NCBI GenBank assembly: GCA_035687245.1
Contig: DASRYH010000019.1
Coordinates: 14,621 to 78,620 of the forward strand
DNA length: 64,000 bases
Direction of reading: 5' to 3'
Source: DASRYH01 sp035687245
GTDB lineage: Bacteria; Actinomycetota; Coriobacteriia; Anaerosomatales; PHET01
Shown one piece after another: positions 1-9,035 of this stretch. Position 1 is the stretch's first letter, and each line of letters begins with the position of its first letter. The translations under genes and the position numbers were made by a program. The notes beneath the pieces were generated by a model. The model ran no database searches, had not been told where the DNA came from, and saw nothing but the letters and a program-made list of their open reading frames with translations.

Positions 1-314
1 CCGAAAAGCAGCAGGGTCGCCACGAGCAGGCCGGCAAACGAAAGCAGTCTGCCGAACGTGATGCCGAACTGGCTGTAGAAGATCCAGTGGTTGATGTTGG
101 TGGGCCAGACCGAGCCCATGTCGCGGCTGACTTCGGCGACGAGCTGCTTGTCCTGCTGCCAGAAGACCCAGTCGTCCCAGAACAGGCCGCGGTCGAGCAG
201 CCCGAGGGAGTGGGTGAGGAAGTAGATTAGCGTCAGGAAGGCGTGCGGCGCCCACGCAGCGATACTGCGCGGGTTGCTCTGACTTGTTGCCTCAGGTACC
301 GGCTGGGACGCCAA
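1..314 (-). CDS. Membrane protein with WDDW motif, 3' end beyond the window
   Basis: Only the first 104 codons are in the window. I chose a TTG start at 314 because it follows a GAGGAG ribosome-binding site at good spacing and directly follows an in-frame stop. A hydrophobic segment at about residues 25-40 is followed by FWDDW (45-49), and a second hydrophobic stretch lies near the window edge. The same YWDDW signature occurs after the first membrane segment of the protein at 3331-4926, so the two are probably distant members of one multi-spanning family of GT-C glycosyltransferase-like proteins acting on lipid-linked sugars. It is on the same strand as, and downstream of, the gtrA-like gene. 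Role inferred from context only. Confidence 0.6.
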   Translation of the reverse strand, partial: MASQPVPEATSQSNPRSIAAWAPHAFLTLIYFLTHSLGLLDRGLFWDDWVFWQQDKQLVAEVSRDMGSVWPTNINHWIFYSQFGITFGRLLSFAGLLVATLLLF

Positions 315-424
315 AGCGCCGACTCCTCATCTGGTTCGCGACATCTCGTGACCGCAGACATCGTAGGCGAAACGCCGGGCTCGCGCGCGCGACGTCACCC
401 GATTGATGCATTCGGTGCGAAGCC

Positions 425-979
425 CTAGGACGCGGGACTACTCGCGGCTTCCTCGTCCGGGTCATCGGGGAGAATCGCGACCTCTGCGGCCGCCTTGAGC
501 GGCCGGAACGTGAAGTACTTGTGCCCGACGTAGCTGAAGATGACCTGGACGGCGGTGGTGGCGATTGCGCCGATCTGCGGGATCAGTCCCACGACCTGCA
601 CGAAGAACCACAGAAGGCCGGTGCCTATCCACTGCGAGGGAAGGTAGACGAAGTACGCCTTACCGACCTCATGCAGCGCGTTGCCTTTGCTCTTGAAGAC
701 GAGGTACTTCATGGTCAGCGTGCTCTGGGGCACGGCGGCAATCCAGCCGATCCAGCCGCATACCAGGTAGTAGTTGTCGCCCAACCAGTAGATCCAGCCG
801 GTGTCAGAGGTCTTGAGGGTCTGGACAGTGGGCCCGACGAGCTTGAGCAGTAGAAGGAAGAGGGCGTAGCTGAACGTGGTGTTCCACACACCCACGACCA
901 GATAGCGCAGCTTCTCTTGGTGCGTCTCAGCCAGCGCCTTGAGGCGCGTGACGAGCGATGGTTTCTCGGTCACGTCCAT
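425..979 (-). CDS. GtrA-family membrane protein
   Basis: 184 residues with about four hydrophobic segments (roughly 24-47, 69-93, 108-130, 132-150) and the C-terminal YVGHKYFTFR signature of the GtrA/DPMS3 family, followed by an acidic tail. Family members are small membrane proteins thought to help translocate or anchor polyprenyl-phosphate-linked sugars, usually next to a GtrB/DPM1-like glycosyltransferase, as here with the divergent gene at 1201. The longer open frame to 1198 runs through the divergent intergenic region. The ATG at 979, preceded by GGAGG, matches the family N-terminus (charged leader, then KLRYLVVG). Confidence 0.85.
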   Translation of the reverse strand: MDVTEKPSLVTRLKALAETHQEKLRYLVVGVWNTTFSYALFLLLLKLVGPTVQTLKTSDTGWIYWLGDNYYLVCGWIGWIAAVPQSTLTMKYLVFKSKGNALHEVGKAYFVYLPSQWIGTGLLWFFVQVVGLIPQIGAIATTAVQVIFSYVGHKYFTFRPLKAAAEVAILPDDPDEEAASSPAS

Positions 980-1200
980 GTTTGTGCGGAATCCTCCGGG
1001 ACGGGTTCGGGTGTGCGCCGAAGGCGAGCTGCCGTTTGCCTGAATCGCGCGCGCTGACACACTACCAGAGTGGGCTTGTGGGCGGCGACGACGGGCGGCT
1101 GACGTAGACATTAGTGGTAGACTGCCCGAGGTCCCGCTCGAAGTGCGCTTTGGGCGCGAAGGACCGCTGTCGCACTGAGGGAAACGAGGAAGCGGCACCC

Positions 1201-2142
1201 ATGGCGAAGAAGCTCATCAGTATCGTCACGCCCTGCTACAACGAAGAAGGCAACGTCATCCCGCTCTACGAGCGAGTGAAGGCGGTCTTCGACCAGCTGC
1301 CGGACTACGACTTCGAGTACATCTTCGCCGACAACGCCTCCACCGACGGCACCGAGCGTGAGCTGCGCCAGATCGCGGCCGCCGACAAGCGCGTGAAGGT
1401 CATCTTCAACATGCGCAACTTCGGCCACATCCGCTCGCCGTACAACGCGCTCATGCAGGCCAAGGGCGACGCCGTTGTCGCCATGGTCGCCGACTTGCAG
1501 GACCCGCCAGAGATGATTACGGAGTTCCTCGCCAAGTGGGAGGAAGGCTACCCGATCGTGCTCGGACAGAAGGTAGGCAGCGAGGAGTCGTGGCTGCTCT
1601 ACATGCTGCGCACGATCTACTACAAGATGGTGCGGCGCTTCGCCGACGTGGAGCTGCTCGAGCACGTGACCGGCTTCGGCGTATACGACCGCGTGGTCAT
1701 GGAGCAGCTTCGCGCTCTGAACGACCCGTACCCCTACGTGCGTGGACTCATCTCCGAGTTCGGCTACCCCGTGGCGCGCATCCCCTACGAGCAGAAGAAG
1801 CGCGCCGTCGGCGTCACGAAGAACAACTTCTACACGCTCTACGACATGGCGATGCTGGGCTTCACGAGCCACTCTAAGGTGCCGTTGCGTCTCGCTGCGA
1901 TGCTGGGCTTTGCCAGTGCGACAATGAGTCTGGTCGCGGGCGTGGCGTTTCTCGTCTACAAGCTGATGAACTGGACCGAGGTCTCCTTCGGCACCGCGCC
2001 CCTGGCGATCGGCCTGTTCTTCCTCTCGTCAGTGCAGCTGCTGTTCCTCGGAATCGTTGGCGAGTACGTGGGCGCGATCCACACGCAGATTCAGCAGCGC
2101 CCGCTCGTGGTCGAGCGCGAGCGTCTCAACTTCGACGAGTAG
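1201..2142 (+). CDS. Family 2 glycosyltransferase, GtrB/DPM1-like with two C-terminal membrane helices
   Basis: 313 residues. The GT-A fold starts with SIVTPCYNEEGN (7-18); the nucleotide/metal-binding DLQD is at 98-101. Two hydrophobic helices at about 225-258 and 267-294 mark the polyprenyl-phosphate glycosyltransferase subgroup (GtrB, ArnC, DPM1-like). Such enzymes move a sugar from a nucleotide donor to undecaprenyl phosphate on the inner membrane face. The open frame begins at 1114, but ATG 1201 has a GAGGAA site 8 bases upstream and matches the family start. It is divergent from the gtrA-like gene (221-base shared upstream region) and likely co-transcribed with the acyltransferase at 2177. 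The sugar donor cannot be read from sequence. Confidence 0.88.
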   Translation: MAKKLISIVTPCYNEEGNVIPLYERVKAVFDQLPDYDFEYIFADNASTDGTERELRQIAAADKRVKVIFNMRNFGHIRSPYNALMQAKGDAVVAMVADLQDPPEMITEFLAKWEEGYPIVLGQKVGSEESWLLYMLRTIYYKMVRRFADVELLEHVTGFGVYDRVVMEQLRALNDPYPYVRGLISEFGYPVARIPYEQKKRAVGVTKNNFYTLYDMAMLGFTSHSKVPLRLAAMLGFASATMSLVAGVAFLVYKLMNWTEVSFGTAPLAIGLFFLSSVQLLFLGIVGEYVGAIHTQIQQRPLVVERERLNFDE

Positions 2143-2176
2143 GCCGACGAGGACGGGCGGGGGGCCAGGCTCGGTC

Positions 2177-3334
2177 ATGGGCAAGCTTGCCGACGTGCAG
2201 AAGCTGCGCGCATTCGCGGTGTTCATGGTGCTCTTCGGCCATTTGCCCTTCACCATGCCCAACATCCTCATCCACGGCTACACCGGCGTTAGCCTCTTCT
2301 TCGTGATCTCGGGCTACGTGGTGACGCTGAGCATCCTTCGCAAGCCACCTGCAGGCAGGTTCTTCGACCGGCGCAACGTCGCGTGGCTGCGCGACTTCTA
2401 CCTCCGCCGCATCTTCCGCCTGCTCCCCGTCGCTGTGATCTGGGTGCTGATCTACTTCTGCATCGGGCAGTTCATCTCGGCCTTTGGCGGTAGCTACGGC
2501 GACATGAGCCGTTGGGCGAACGAGATCAAGTGGTTCGGGCTCGGCATCTACAACTACGGATACGCCGCGTCTCACATGCCCGGTCTGTTCGGACACTACT
2601 GGTCGCTCGCGGTGGAGACGCACTTCTACTTGATACTGCCGATACTCCTGCTCGTGCTGAGCAAACGGAGCTACCGGATCGGCATGTGCGTGCTCGCCAT
2701 ACTGCTTGTGTCGACGTGGCTGCGCATGATCACGCCGAGCGAGTCGATCGGTCTGCTGACCCACACGCAGGCCGACGCGCTCTTCTCGGGCGTGCTGATG
2801 GCGCTTGTCTTCTCGGGCGGCGACGATCCGTTCTCGCAGCTATTCGGCAAGCTGGAAGAGCGCCTCCCACAGCTGGTCAAGAACGCCGTGTCGCTCTCGC
2901 TGCTGGGGGCGCTGTTCGTGCTGCCGTCGTGGATGGACACGCGCGTTGAACCGATCCTCAAGTATCCGGTCTTCACCGCGCTCGCGGTCGTGATCGTCTT
3001 TCTCGCGCAGCGCGAGGCCGGGTGGATCGCCGGCGGTTCGAGAGCGGTGGATACGGCCTTGCTCTACGTTGGCGACCGTTCGTATTCGCTCTACGTGTCC
3101 CACGTGATCCTGTACTCAGGGGTCTACGTCTTCGTGACCGCCAAGTACGCCGCGGCGATGCCGACATGGATCACCCAGACTGCATCAGGAGTGGCTGCCC
3201 AGGCTGCCTTCTTGGTCCTTGCCGCGGTGGCGGTCGCCGCGTTCTCGTACCGCTACATCGAGCAGCCCTACATCGACTTCGGCAAGAAGGTCATCCGAGG
3301 GCTCGACGAGCGCTCAGCTCAGGCGGCCGCCTAG
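2177..3334 (+). CDS. Acyltransferase-3 family membrane protein (O-acetylation type)
   Basis: 385 residues with about ten hydrophobic segments. Family marks: KLRAFAVFMVLFGHLPF near the N-terminus (His22 is the expected catalytic His) and SLAVETHFYLILP in the middle, the SLxxExxFY motif. The family (OafA/NodX-like) transfers acyl groups, often acetyl, from the cytoplasm to surface sugars. ATG 2177 gives the canonical start; the longer frame from 2057 overlaps the preceding glycosyltransferase. Its TAG stop lies in a CTAG tetramer that is also the stop of the convergent gene at 3331, so the two genes share their stop bases. Acceptor unknown; context suggests the glycan made by this locus. Confidence 0.87.
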   Translation: MGKLADVQKLRAFAVFMVLFGHLPFTMPNILIHGYTGVSLFFVISGYVVTLSILRKPPAGRFFDRRNVAWLRDFYLRRIFRLLPVAVIWVLIYFCIGQFISAFGGSYGDMSRWANEIKWFGLGIYNYGYAASHMPGLFGHYWSLAVETHFYLILPILLLVLSKRSYRIGMCVLAILLVSTWLRMITPSESIGLLTHTQADALFSGVLMALVFSGGDDPFSQLFGKLEERLPQLVKNAVSLSLLGALFVLPSWMDTRVEPILKYPVFTALAVVIVFLAQREAGWIAGGSRAVDTALLYVGDRSYSLYVSHVILYSGVYVFVTAKYAAAMPTWITQTASGVAAQAAFLVLAAVAVAAFSYRYIEQPYIDFGKKVIRGLDERSAQAAA

Positions 3335-4926
3335 TTCCCGCTCTCGTCAACGGGCATCGGCATGCTCTGGTAGGCGAGCACGCTGGGCACGATCCGCTCG
3401 AACTTGTCGTGCGCGAAGACCTCACGCGCAAGCAGCCCGAGTACCGCGCGGTCGCTATCCAGGCTCTTCGTTCCCGGATCGAGGATGAGCTGGTAGCGGT
3501 CGATCGGCTGGTGCCAACCGGTCCAGTGATACTGCTCGTAGGGGAGGAAGCGGGGAAGCTGCGCAGCGTAGCGCGGCGAGAGCGTCTCGTCGACAAGGAA
3601 TCGCGTGGGTTCGCCGAAGACGGTGTAGGCCATGGCCGAAAACTCGTACGGGAGTATTCGGCGGCGATTCACCATCAACGAGGTGGTGTTGTCGCGGATG
3701 ACGAAGAGGTTGCCGCGGCGCACGTTCGCGTCGGACGCCATGTGGCGCATGAGCGAGACCTGCTTGTACCAGTCACGCTGGTAGTCGATGCAGGTCGTGA
3801 TGTCTGCCGCGACGAACGCGATGAGGAAGCCGAAGAGTACCAGCACGAGGCTTCGCTGCTTGAGCCGGAGGAGCGTGCCGGCCAGCAGTACGATCGAGCA
3901 CACAATGAGCGCCGCCGCGAGGGGAACCAGCAGCTGGTGACGGCTGTCCCACCATTCGGGGCCCGATGTCTGCGGGACTTTGCCCACCGCAAGGTAGGGA
4001 AAGACGGCGAGCACGAAGCTGAGCACACCTAGCGCGAACAGGGCGATCGGCTCCCGCACGTCGCGATCGAGCCGCTTGCCCGTCCGGCGTGCGGCAAGGG
4101 CCACGATGAGTGCGACGAGCACCGCCGCGGCTACAGCGGGCCATGCCACCACGAGCGGCTGCAGCAGGGACTGCCACGTCGACGTCCACCAGTGGGAAAG
4201 GCCTTCAGCCACCGCCTCGGCTGTGATCTCGTTGTAGCCGGCGTAGAGCCCCGACGGAGCCAGCCACTTGAGCTGGATGAACCACGAAGCGAACGGCAGA
4301 ACGGCGAAGCCGGCGTAGCGGGCGAAAACCCCCGTGCGAGACCGACCGTCTCTGAGCTCGGCGCGCGTCTGCCATAGCAGGTAGATCCCGACCAACGCGA
4401 AGAACATCAGCAGTGACTTCGTGGTGAGCATCGCGAAGACGAAGAGCGCAGCCGACACGATTCGGCGAGGTAGGCGAGGGTTCTCGAGGTCTTGTGCGAG
4501 CAGGAGCCATGCATAGTAGAAGACGGCCACTGACACGGTGTACTGCAAGTCGATGTGCGCGATTCGCGCGGCGTTGACCGGGAACACGGCGAAGACGAGC
4601 GGGACCATCCACTGCACGACCGGCGAGAGTTCCGCGACGCGCCGAAGGATGCGGTTAAGGAACAGCGCGCTTGCGAGGAACAGCACGAAAGTCAGTGCGT
4701 GGCCGAGGTACCATCCGCCGCGCATGTTGCCCAGCGCGACCCAGTACACGGGCTGCCAGAACTGCCCGTTCATCGCGCCCCAAGAGACAGCGCCCTTCCA
4801 CGAAAGCCCCGTCAGGCACCAGTCATCCCAGTACAGCCCGCCGTTGAAGAGCATGAGCGCCCAGGCCGCAGAGTAGACGCAGGTGATAGCCAGCGTCTGG
4901 CCGTCGAACTTACGAGCGCTCGTCAT
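3331..4926 (-). CDS. Multi-spanning membrane protein, GT-C glycosyltransferase-like
   Basis: 531 residues, about ten to eleven hydrophobic helices, with YWDDW (32-36) just after the first helix and a soluble C-terminal part of about 130 residues. The layout (acidic pair in the first periplasmic loop, many helices, C-terminal domain) resembles polyprenyl-phosphate-dependent GT-C enzymes, but I cannot name a family. The ATG at 4926 overlaps the end of the rmlB gene by 17 bases, so the two are probably translated together; the longer frame to 5034 is within rmlB. The partial gene at 1-314 shares the WDDW motif. Possible alternative: a repeat-unit polymerase (Wzy-like) of the same locus. Confidence 0.7.
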   Translation of the reverse strand: MTSARKFDGQTLAITCVYSAAWALMLFNGGLYWDDWCLTGLSWKGAVSWGAMNGQFWQPVYWVALGNMRGGWYLGHALTFVLFLASALFLNRILRRVAELSPVVQWMVPLVFAVFPVNAARIAHIDLQYTVSVAVFYYAWLLLAQDLENPRLPRRIVSAALFVFAMLTTKSLLMFFALVGIYLLWQTRAELRDGRSRTGVFARYAGFAVLPFASWFIQLKWLAPSGLYAGYNEITAEAVAEGLSHWWTSTWQSLLQPLVVAWPAVAAAVLVALIVALAARRTGKRLDRDVREPIALFALGVLSFVLAVFPYLAVGKVPQTSGPEWWDSRHQLLVPLAAALIVCSIVLLAGTLLRLKQRSLVLVLFGFLIAFVAADITTCIDYQRDWYKQVSLMRHMASDANVRRGNLFVIRDNTTSLMVNRRRILPYEFSAMAYTVFGEPTRFLVDETLSPRYAAQLPRFLPYEQYHWTGWHQPIDRYQLILDPGTKSLDSDRAVLGLLAREVFAHDKFERIVPSVLAYQSMPMPVDESGN

Positions 4927-5956
4927 ACCACCGCGACTTCCAGTCGGCGAACTCGTCGGTCTGGTGCTTGATCTTGTGCCACCACGACTCGCTGTCGCGG
5001 TACCACCGGATCGTCTCGCGAAGTCCGGCCTCAAAGTCGACAGTGGGCGCCCATCCCAGCTCTGCGCGTGCGCGCTCGCAGCTGATGGAGTAGCGCCGGT
5101 CGTGGCCGGGACGGTCGGTGACCTGGCGAACGCTCTCGTCCCAGGACAGGCCCAGCTCGTCGAGGATGATCGCGGTGATCTCGCGGTTCGTGCGCTCGTT
5201 GCCGCCGCCGATGTTGTAGACCTGCCCCGGCTCGCCAGCGAGCAGTGCCGCCTCGATGCCGTCGGCGTGATCGTCTACATGCAGCCAGTCGCGGACGTTG
5301 AGGCCGTCACCGTACAGCGGCAGCTTCTCGCCTTCGATCGCGTTGGTCACAAACAGCGGGATGAGCTTCTCGGGGTACTGGTAGGGCCCGTAGGTGTTGC
5401 TTCCGCGCGTGATAAGCGCTGGCGTGCCGAAAGTCGTGTGATACGCCAGCACCTGCAGGTCGCCGCCGGCCTTGCTGGCTGAGTACGGGCTCGACGGGTT
5501 GATGCGGTCGGTTTCGCAGAAGGAGCCCTCCTCAATCGATCCGTAGACCTCGTCGGTCGAGACCTGCACCATGCGGCTGATGCCGCGCTCGCGCACCGCT
5601 TCGAGCAGCGCATGCGTGCCGAAGATGTCGGTTCGAAGAAACGACTCGGGATCGTCGATCGAGCGATCGACGTGGGTTTCAGCTGCGAAGTTGACGATTG
5701 CATCGACACCGCCGGCACCGTCGATAGCCGCTGCGACCTCGTTGGCATCGCAGATGCATCCGCGCATGAACGTGTAGCGAGGGTCTTCGGCGACCGGGGC
5801 CAGATTCTCGAGATTGCCGGCGTAGGTGAGCTTGTCGAAGACGACGATCTGCCAACCGGGATGCTTGTCCAACATGCGCCGCACGAATGCGGAGCCGATG
5901 AAGCCAGCACCGCCGCACACGAGCAGCTTCATCGAGTTGCGGTCCGTTGCGGTCAT
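4910..5956 (-). CDS. rfbB: dTDP-glucose 4,6-dehydratase
   Basis: 348 residues, extended SDR. NAD-binding GGAGFIG at 15-21, STDEVYG at 133-139 and catalytic YSASK at 158-162 are the RmlB signature. It converts dTDP-glucose to dTDP-4-keto-6-deoxyglucose, the branch point for rhamnose, fucose and amino-sugars. The start overlaps the rmlA stop in ATGA, indicating coupling; an internal ATG at residue 9 is the alternative start. No rmlC or rmlD is seen in the window, so the final dTDP-sugar is open (see the SDR at 7091). Confidence 0.93.
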   Translation of the reverse strand: MTATDRNSMKLLVCGGAGFIGSAFVRRMLDKHPGWQIVVFDKLTYAGNLENLAPVAEDPRYTFMRGCICDANEVAAAIDGAGGVDAIVNFAAETHVDRSIDDPESFLRTDIFGTHALLEAVRERGISRMVQVSTDEVYGSIEEGSFCETDRINPSSPYSASKAGGDLQVLAYHTTFGTPALITRGSNTYGPYQYPEKLIPLFVTNAIEGEKLPLYGDGLNVRDWLHVDDHADGIEAALLAGEPGQVYNIGGGNERTNREITAIILDELGLSWDESVRQVTDRPGHDRRYSISCERARAELGWAPTVDFEAGLRETIRWYRDSESWWHKIKHQTDEFADWKSRWYDERS

Positions 5957-7020
5957 CCCAGATCCACTTCCGAGTTGTCTCCGATCATGACCTGCGCTGC
6001 GACGCGCACGTTGGGTACGCGGCGAACCACGGCGTTGACGCCGAGCAGAGAGTCGGCGAGGCGCACTTGCAGGTCTTCGATGCGCGAGGACTGAAGCAGG
6101 ATCGAGTGCTCGACCTCGCTGCCGCTCACCACGCAGTCGCTACCAACGGAGGTATAGGGTCCGATATAGGCGTTCTTGATCTCGCAACGGTCGCCGATCA
6201 CCGTCGGGCCGCAGATGATCGAGTTCTCGATCTTAACGTCGGTGCCGATACTAACGCGTCCACGCAGCGCCGAATCGTGGCCGACCGGGCTGAACTGCTC
6301 GGGAACCATCAGGTCGAGCACGACCCGGTTTGCTTCAAGGATGTCGTCGAGCTTGCCGGTGTCTTTCCACCATCCACCGATCACGTGGGAGCGGACCGTG
6401 CGCCCGTTGTCGATGAGCCACTGGATCGCGTCGGTGATCTCAAGCTCGCCGCGTGGGGAGGGCTCGATAGCGTTCACCGCATCGAAGACCTGGGAGTCAA
6501 AGAGGTAGACGCCCACCAGTGCCAAGTCACTCGGAGGATTCTCGGGCTTCTCTACGAGGTGGATGATGCTGCCGTTCTCGTCGACTTCGGCGACGCCGAA
6601 CTGCGATGCGTTCTCCACCTGCGCGAGCAAGATCTGCGCGTCACAGCCACCGGCCCGGAACTCATCGACGAAGTGCGTGATGCCACCCGCGATGAGGTTG
6701 TCGCCCAGGTACATCACGAACGGTTCGCCGGCCATGAAGTCTTCAGCGATCTTCACGGCGTGGGCGAGGCCAAGCGGGGCGTCCTGCGGGATGTAGGTGA
6801 TCTCGACACCCCAGCGCGAGCCGTCGCCAAGCGCGGCTTCGACCTCTTCGGCAGTGTCGCCGACGATCACACCGATCTCGGTGATCCCTGCGTCGCGGAT
6901 CGCCTCGATGCCGTAGAACAGGATGGGCTTGTTGGCAACAGGAACGAGCTGCTTAGCACGGGTGAATGTGATCGGCCGCAGCCTTGTGCCCTTGCCGCCG
7001 GCGAGTACAAGCGCCTTCAT
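5953..7020 (-). CDS. rfbA: Glucose-1-phosphate thymidylyltransferase, long form with C-terminal left-handed beta-helix
   Basis: 355 residues. The nucleotidyltransferase signature GGKGTRLRP is at 8-16 and the metal-binding GD at 106-107. Beyond about residue 245, imperfect hexapeptide repeats form a beta-helix tail, as in the StrD/long RmlA class (about 355 residues) rather than the 290-residue enteric RmlA. It makes dTDP-glucose from glucose-1-phosphate and dTTP. ATG 7020 follows GGGGAGG; the frame continues upstream to 7122 without family similarity. Co-transcribed with rfbB. Confidence 0.9.
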   Translation of the reverse strand: MKALVLAGGKGTRLRPITFTRAKQLVPVANKPILFYGIEAIRDAGITEIGVIVGDTAEEVEAALGDGSRWGVEITYIPQDAPLGLAHAVKIAEDFMAGEPFVMYLGDNLIAGGITHFVDEFRAGGCDAQILLAQVENASQFGVAEVDENGSIIHLVEKPENPPSDLALVGVYLFDSQVFDAVNAIEPSPRGELEITDAIQWLIDNGRTVRSHVIGGWWKDTGKLDDILEANRVVLDLMVPEQFSPVGHDSALRGRVSIGTDVKIENSIICGPTVIGDRCEIKNAYIGPYTSVGSDCVVSGSEVEHSILLQSSRIEDLQVRLADSLLGVNAVVRRVPNVRVAAQVMIGDNSEVDLG

Positions 7021-7090
7021 CGTGGAAAGATCCTCCCCGCGTACGAACAGTCCGTGCGTCAGGTTATCAGAAGCGCCGCGGCCCGGCGGG

Positions 7091-8050
7091 TCAGGGTCGG
7101 AGAAGCGACACGAGCCCGTCATGCAAGGCGACGCACGGCCGCCAGCCGAGCACCCGCTCGGCCAGACCGACGTCGAAGTAGAAGTCGCCTGTCTCCACGA
7201 GGCGGGCGTCCTCGGGCCATTCGACGCCAGCGACGACGCGACCGGAGCCGCACAGCTCCACCACCGTCTCGGCAGCTTCGCGAAGCGAGGTCCCGACGCC
7301 CGAGCCGATGTTGAACGCGAGGCCTGCTGCCTCAGGAACGAGCGAGGCGGCCAGCGCGGCGCTCACGACGTCATCGACGTGGATGAAGTCGCGCAGCTGC
7401 TCGCCGTCGCCGAATAGCTGAATAGCATCGTCGCGCTTCGCGAGATCGACGAAGAAGTTGAGAACGCCGTAACCGGTGCTTGCCGGTCCGCCGAGTGCGT
7501 GGGGACCGTAGGGGTTCGACAGGCGTAGCACGGTCGCGTGCAACCCGTGCCGAGCGGCGTACAGCGAGTAGTAGTGCGAGCACAGCGCCTTGTGGAAGGC
7601 GTAGGGGTTTCCTGGACGCAGAGGGTGGGTCTCGTCGACGGGCAGGTGATCGGCGGTCCCGTATTCGAGCCGGGAGCCGGCCAACACCACCGACGCCTTT
7701 GGCGCCACCGCGCGCATCGTTTCGAGAAGCATGAGCTGAGCGCGAGCGCTTGTCTCCAGATCGCGGACAGGGTCGGCCAGCGAACGCGTCGGGCCAAGAC
7801 CGCCCGCGAAGCAGAAGAGGTGGCTGGCGCCTTCGACCACAGCCCGCACCGATTCGGCATCGGTGATGTCACCTTGGACCTGGGTCGCGCCGACAGCGAC
7901 CTCGCCATCGCTGAAGTCGAACGCGACCACGTCGGCGCCGAGCGCAACGAGCGCCTTGGTCGTGTGCGAACCCATGAAGCCGCACGCGCCGAAGACGACG
8001 CAGCGCGCACCCGCGAACCGCTCGAACGTTGTTGCGACGGCGTCTGCCAC
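7091..8050 (-). CDS. NAD-dependent epimerase/dehydratase (extended SDR) of the dTDP-sugar module
   Basis: 319 residues from a GTG at 8050. Rossmann GACGFMG at 21-27 and catalytic Tyr150-xxx-Lys154 (YAFHK) are present; the C-terminal half has the usual NPYGP and FIHVDD elements. It lies one base after the stop of the glycosyltransferase at 8052 and about 70 bases before rfbA, so it probably acts on the dTDP-4-keto-6-deoxy sugar as a 4-ketoreductase or epimerase. It is not a clear RmlD, so the product could be a dTDP-fucose-like sugar rather than rhamnose. The longer frame (to 8158) overlaps the upstream gene. Substrate inferred from context. Confidence 0.8.
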   Translation of the reverse strand: MADAVATTFERFAGARCVVFGACGFMGSHTTKALVALGADVVAFDFSDGEVAVGATQVQGDITDAESVRAVVEGASHLFCFAGGLGPTRSLADPVRDLETSARAQLMLLETMRAVAPKASVVLAGSRLEYGTADHLPVDETHPLRPGNPYAFHKALCSHYYSLYAARHGLHATVLRLSNPYGPHALGGPASTGYGVLNFFVDLAKRDDAIQLFGDGEQLRDFIHVDDVVSAALAASLVPEAAGLAFNIGSGVGTSLREAAETVVELCGSGRVVAGVEWPEDARLVETGDFYFDVGLAERVLGWRPCVALHDGLVSLLRP

Positions 8051-8051
8051 G

Positions 8052-9035
8052 CTACGCGCGTCCGATGGGATCGAAGTCCTCGGACAGGTTGTGGGTCTCG
8101 GAGACGAGGTAGAGCGGGCGACGCTTCGTCTCGTAGAAGATGCGCGATAGATACGCACCCAGCAGGCCTATGGACATGAGCTGTACTCCGCCGAGGAACA
8201 TCACGATGACGACCACGGAGGTCCAACCCTCGAGCAGCGTCGCCGGATTCATCAGCTTCTCGGTGACGAGCGCCGCCGAATAGATGAACGCGAGGAGTGT
8301 GACGAGCGCTCCGAAGCGGCCTGCGAGCACGAGGGGCTTGCTCGAGAAGCTCACGATCCCGTCGTAAGCGAGCCCCAGCAGGCGCTTGAGGTTGTAGTTG
8401 CTGCGACCCGAATGGCGCGGGTCGCGAGAGTAGGGAAGCGGGGTCTGCCGAAAGCCCGTCCAGGCCACCATACCGCGCACGTAGCGGCTCTCCTCCCGCA
8501 TCGAGCGCAGGGCGTTGGCGGCGCGCCGGTCCATCAGGCGGAAGTCCCCCGTATCCAAAGGCAGCGGTGTGTCGCTCAGCCACGAGAGGAAGCGGTAGAA
8601 GACCGAGGCGGACGCGCGCTTGAACGAGCCTTCGCCCTTTCGCTCCGTCCGCTGCCCGTAGACCACCTCGTAGCCCTCGCGCCACAACGCCACCATCTCG
8701 GCGATCACTTCGGGCGGGTCTTGGAGATCGTCGTCGATGACAACGACGGCGTCGCCGGTCGCGGCATCGAGGCCAGCCGAGATCGCGACCTGATGGCCGA
8801 AGTTGCGCGAGAGCGAGATGACCTTGACCTTGGGGTCTGCCGAGGCGAGTGAGCGCAGCACGTAGAGGGCGCCGTCGGGGCTTCCGTCGTTGACGAAGAC
8901 GATCTCGTAGTCCAGATCGGGAAGGGCCGACAGAATGCCTGACAGTCGTTCGTAGGTGTGCGGGAGTATCTGCTCGCTCCCGTAGACGGGGACGATGACA
9001 GATACAAGCCCGCTATGACCTTCGATGGGACTCAC
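8052..9035 (-). CDS. Family 2 glycosyltransferase, DPM1/GtrB-like
   Basis: 327 residues. N-terminal VSVIVPVYGSE (11-21), acidic DDDLQDPP (101-108) and two C-terminal hydrophobic helices (about 230-255 and 265-290) place it with polyprenyl-phosphate glycosyltransferases. The GTG start at 9035 is preceded by GGGGGA at 7 bases; the frame to 9107 has no family match. It heads the minus-strand run 9035 to 3331, so it probably uses or transfers the dTDP-sugar produced by the genes behind it. It is paralogous in layout to the gene at 1201. Confidence 0.87.
   Translation of the reverse strand: MSPIEGHSGLVSVIVPVYGSEQILPHTYERLSGILSALPDLDYEIVFVNDGSPDGALYVLRSLASADPKVKVISLSRNFGHQVAISAGLDAATGDAVVVIDDDLQDPPEVIAEMVALWREGYEVVYGQRTERKGEGSFKRASASVFYRFLSWLSDTPLPLDTGDFRLMDRRAANALRSMREESRYVRGMVAWTGFRQTPLPYSRDPRHSGRSNYNLKRLLGLAYDGIVSFSSKPLVLAGRFGALVTLLAFIYSAALVTEKLMNPATLLEGWTSVVVIVMFLGGVQLMSIGLLGAYLSRIFYETKRRPLYLVSETHNLSEDFDPIGRA

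Noticed and set aside
1075..1123. Promoter for the glycosyltransferase at 1201 (TTGTGG ... TAGACT)
   Set aside because: The spacing is far from 17 bases and no better -35 is visible.
5947..7314. 455-codon open frame on the plus strand
   Set aside because: It is antisense to rfbA, which carries full nucleotidyltransferase motifs; the frame ends in Arg-rich low-complexity sequence.
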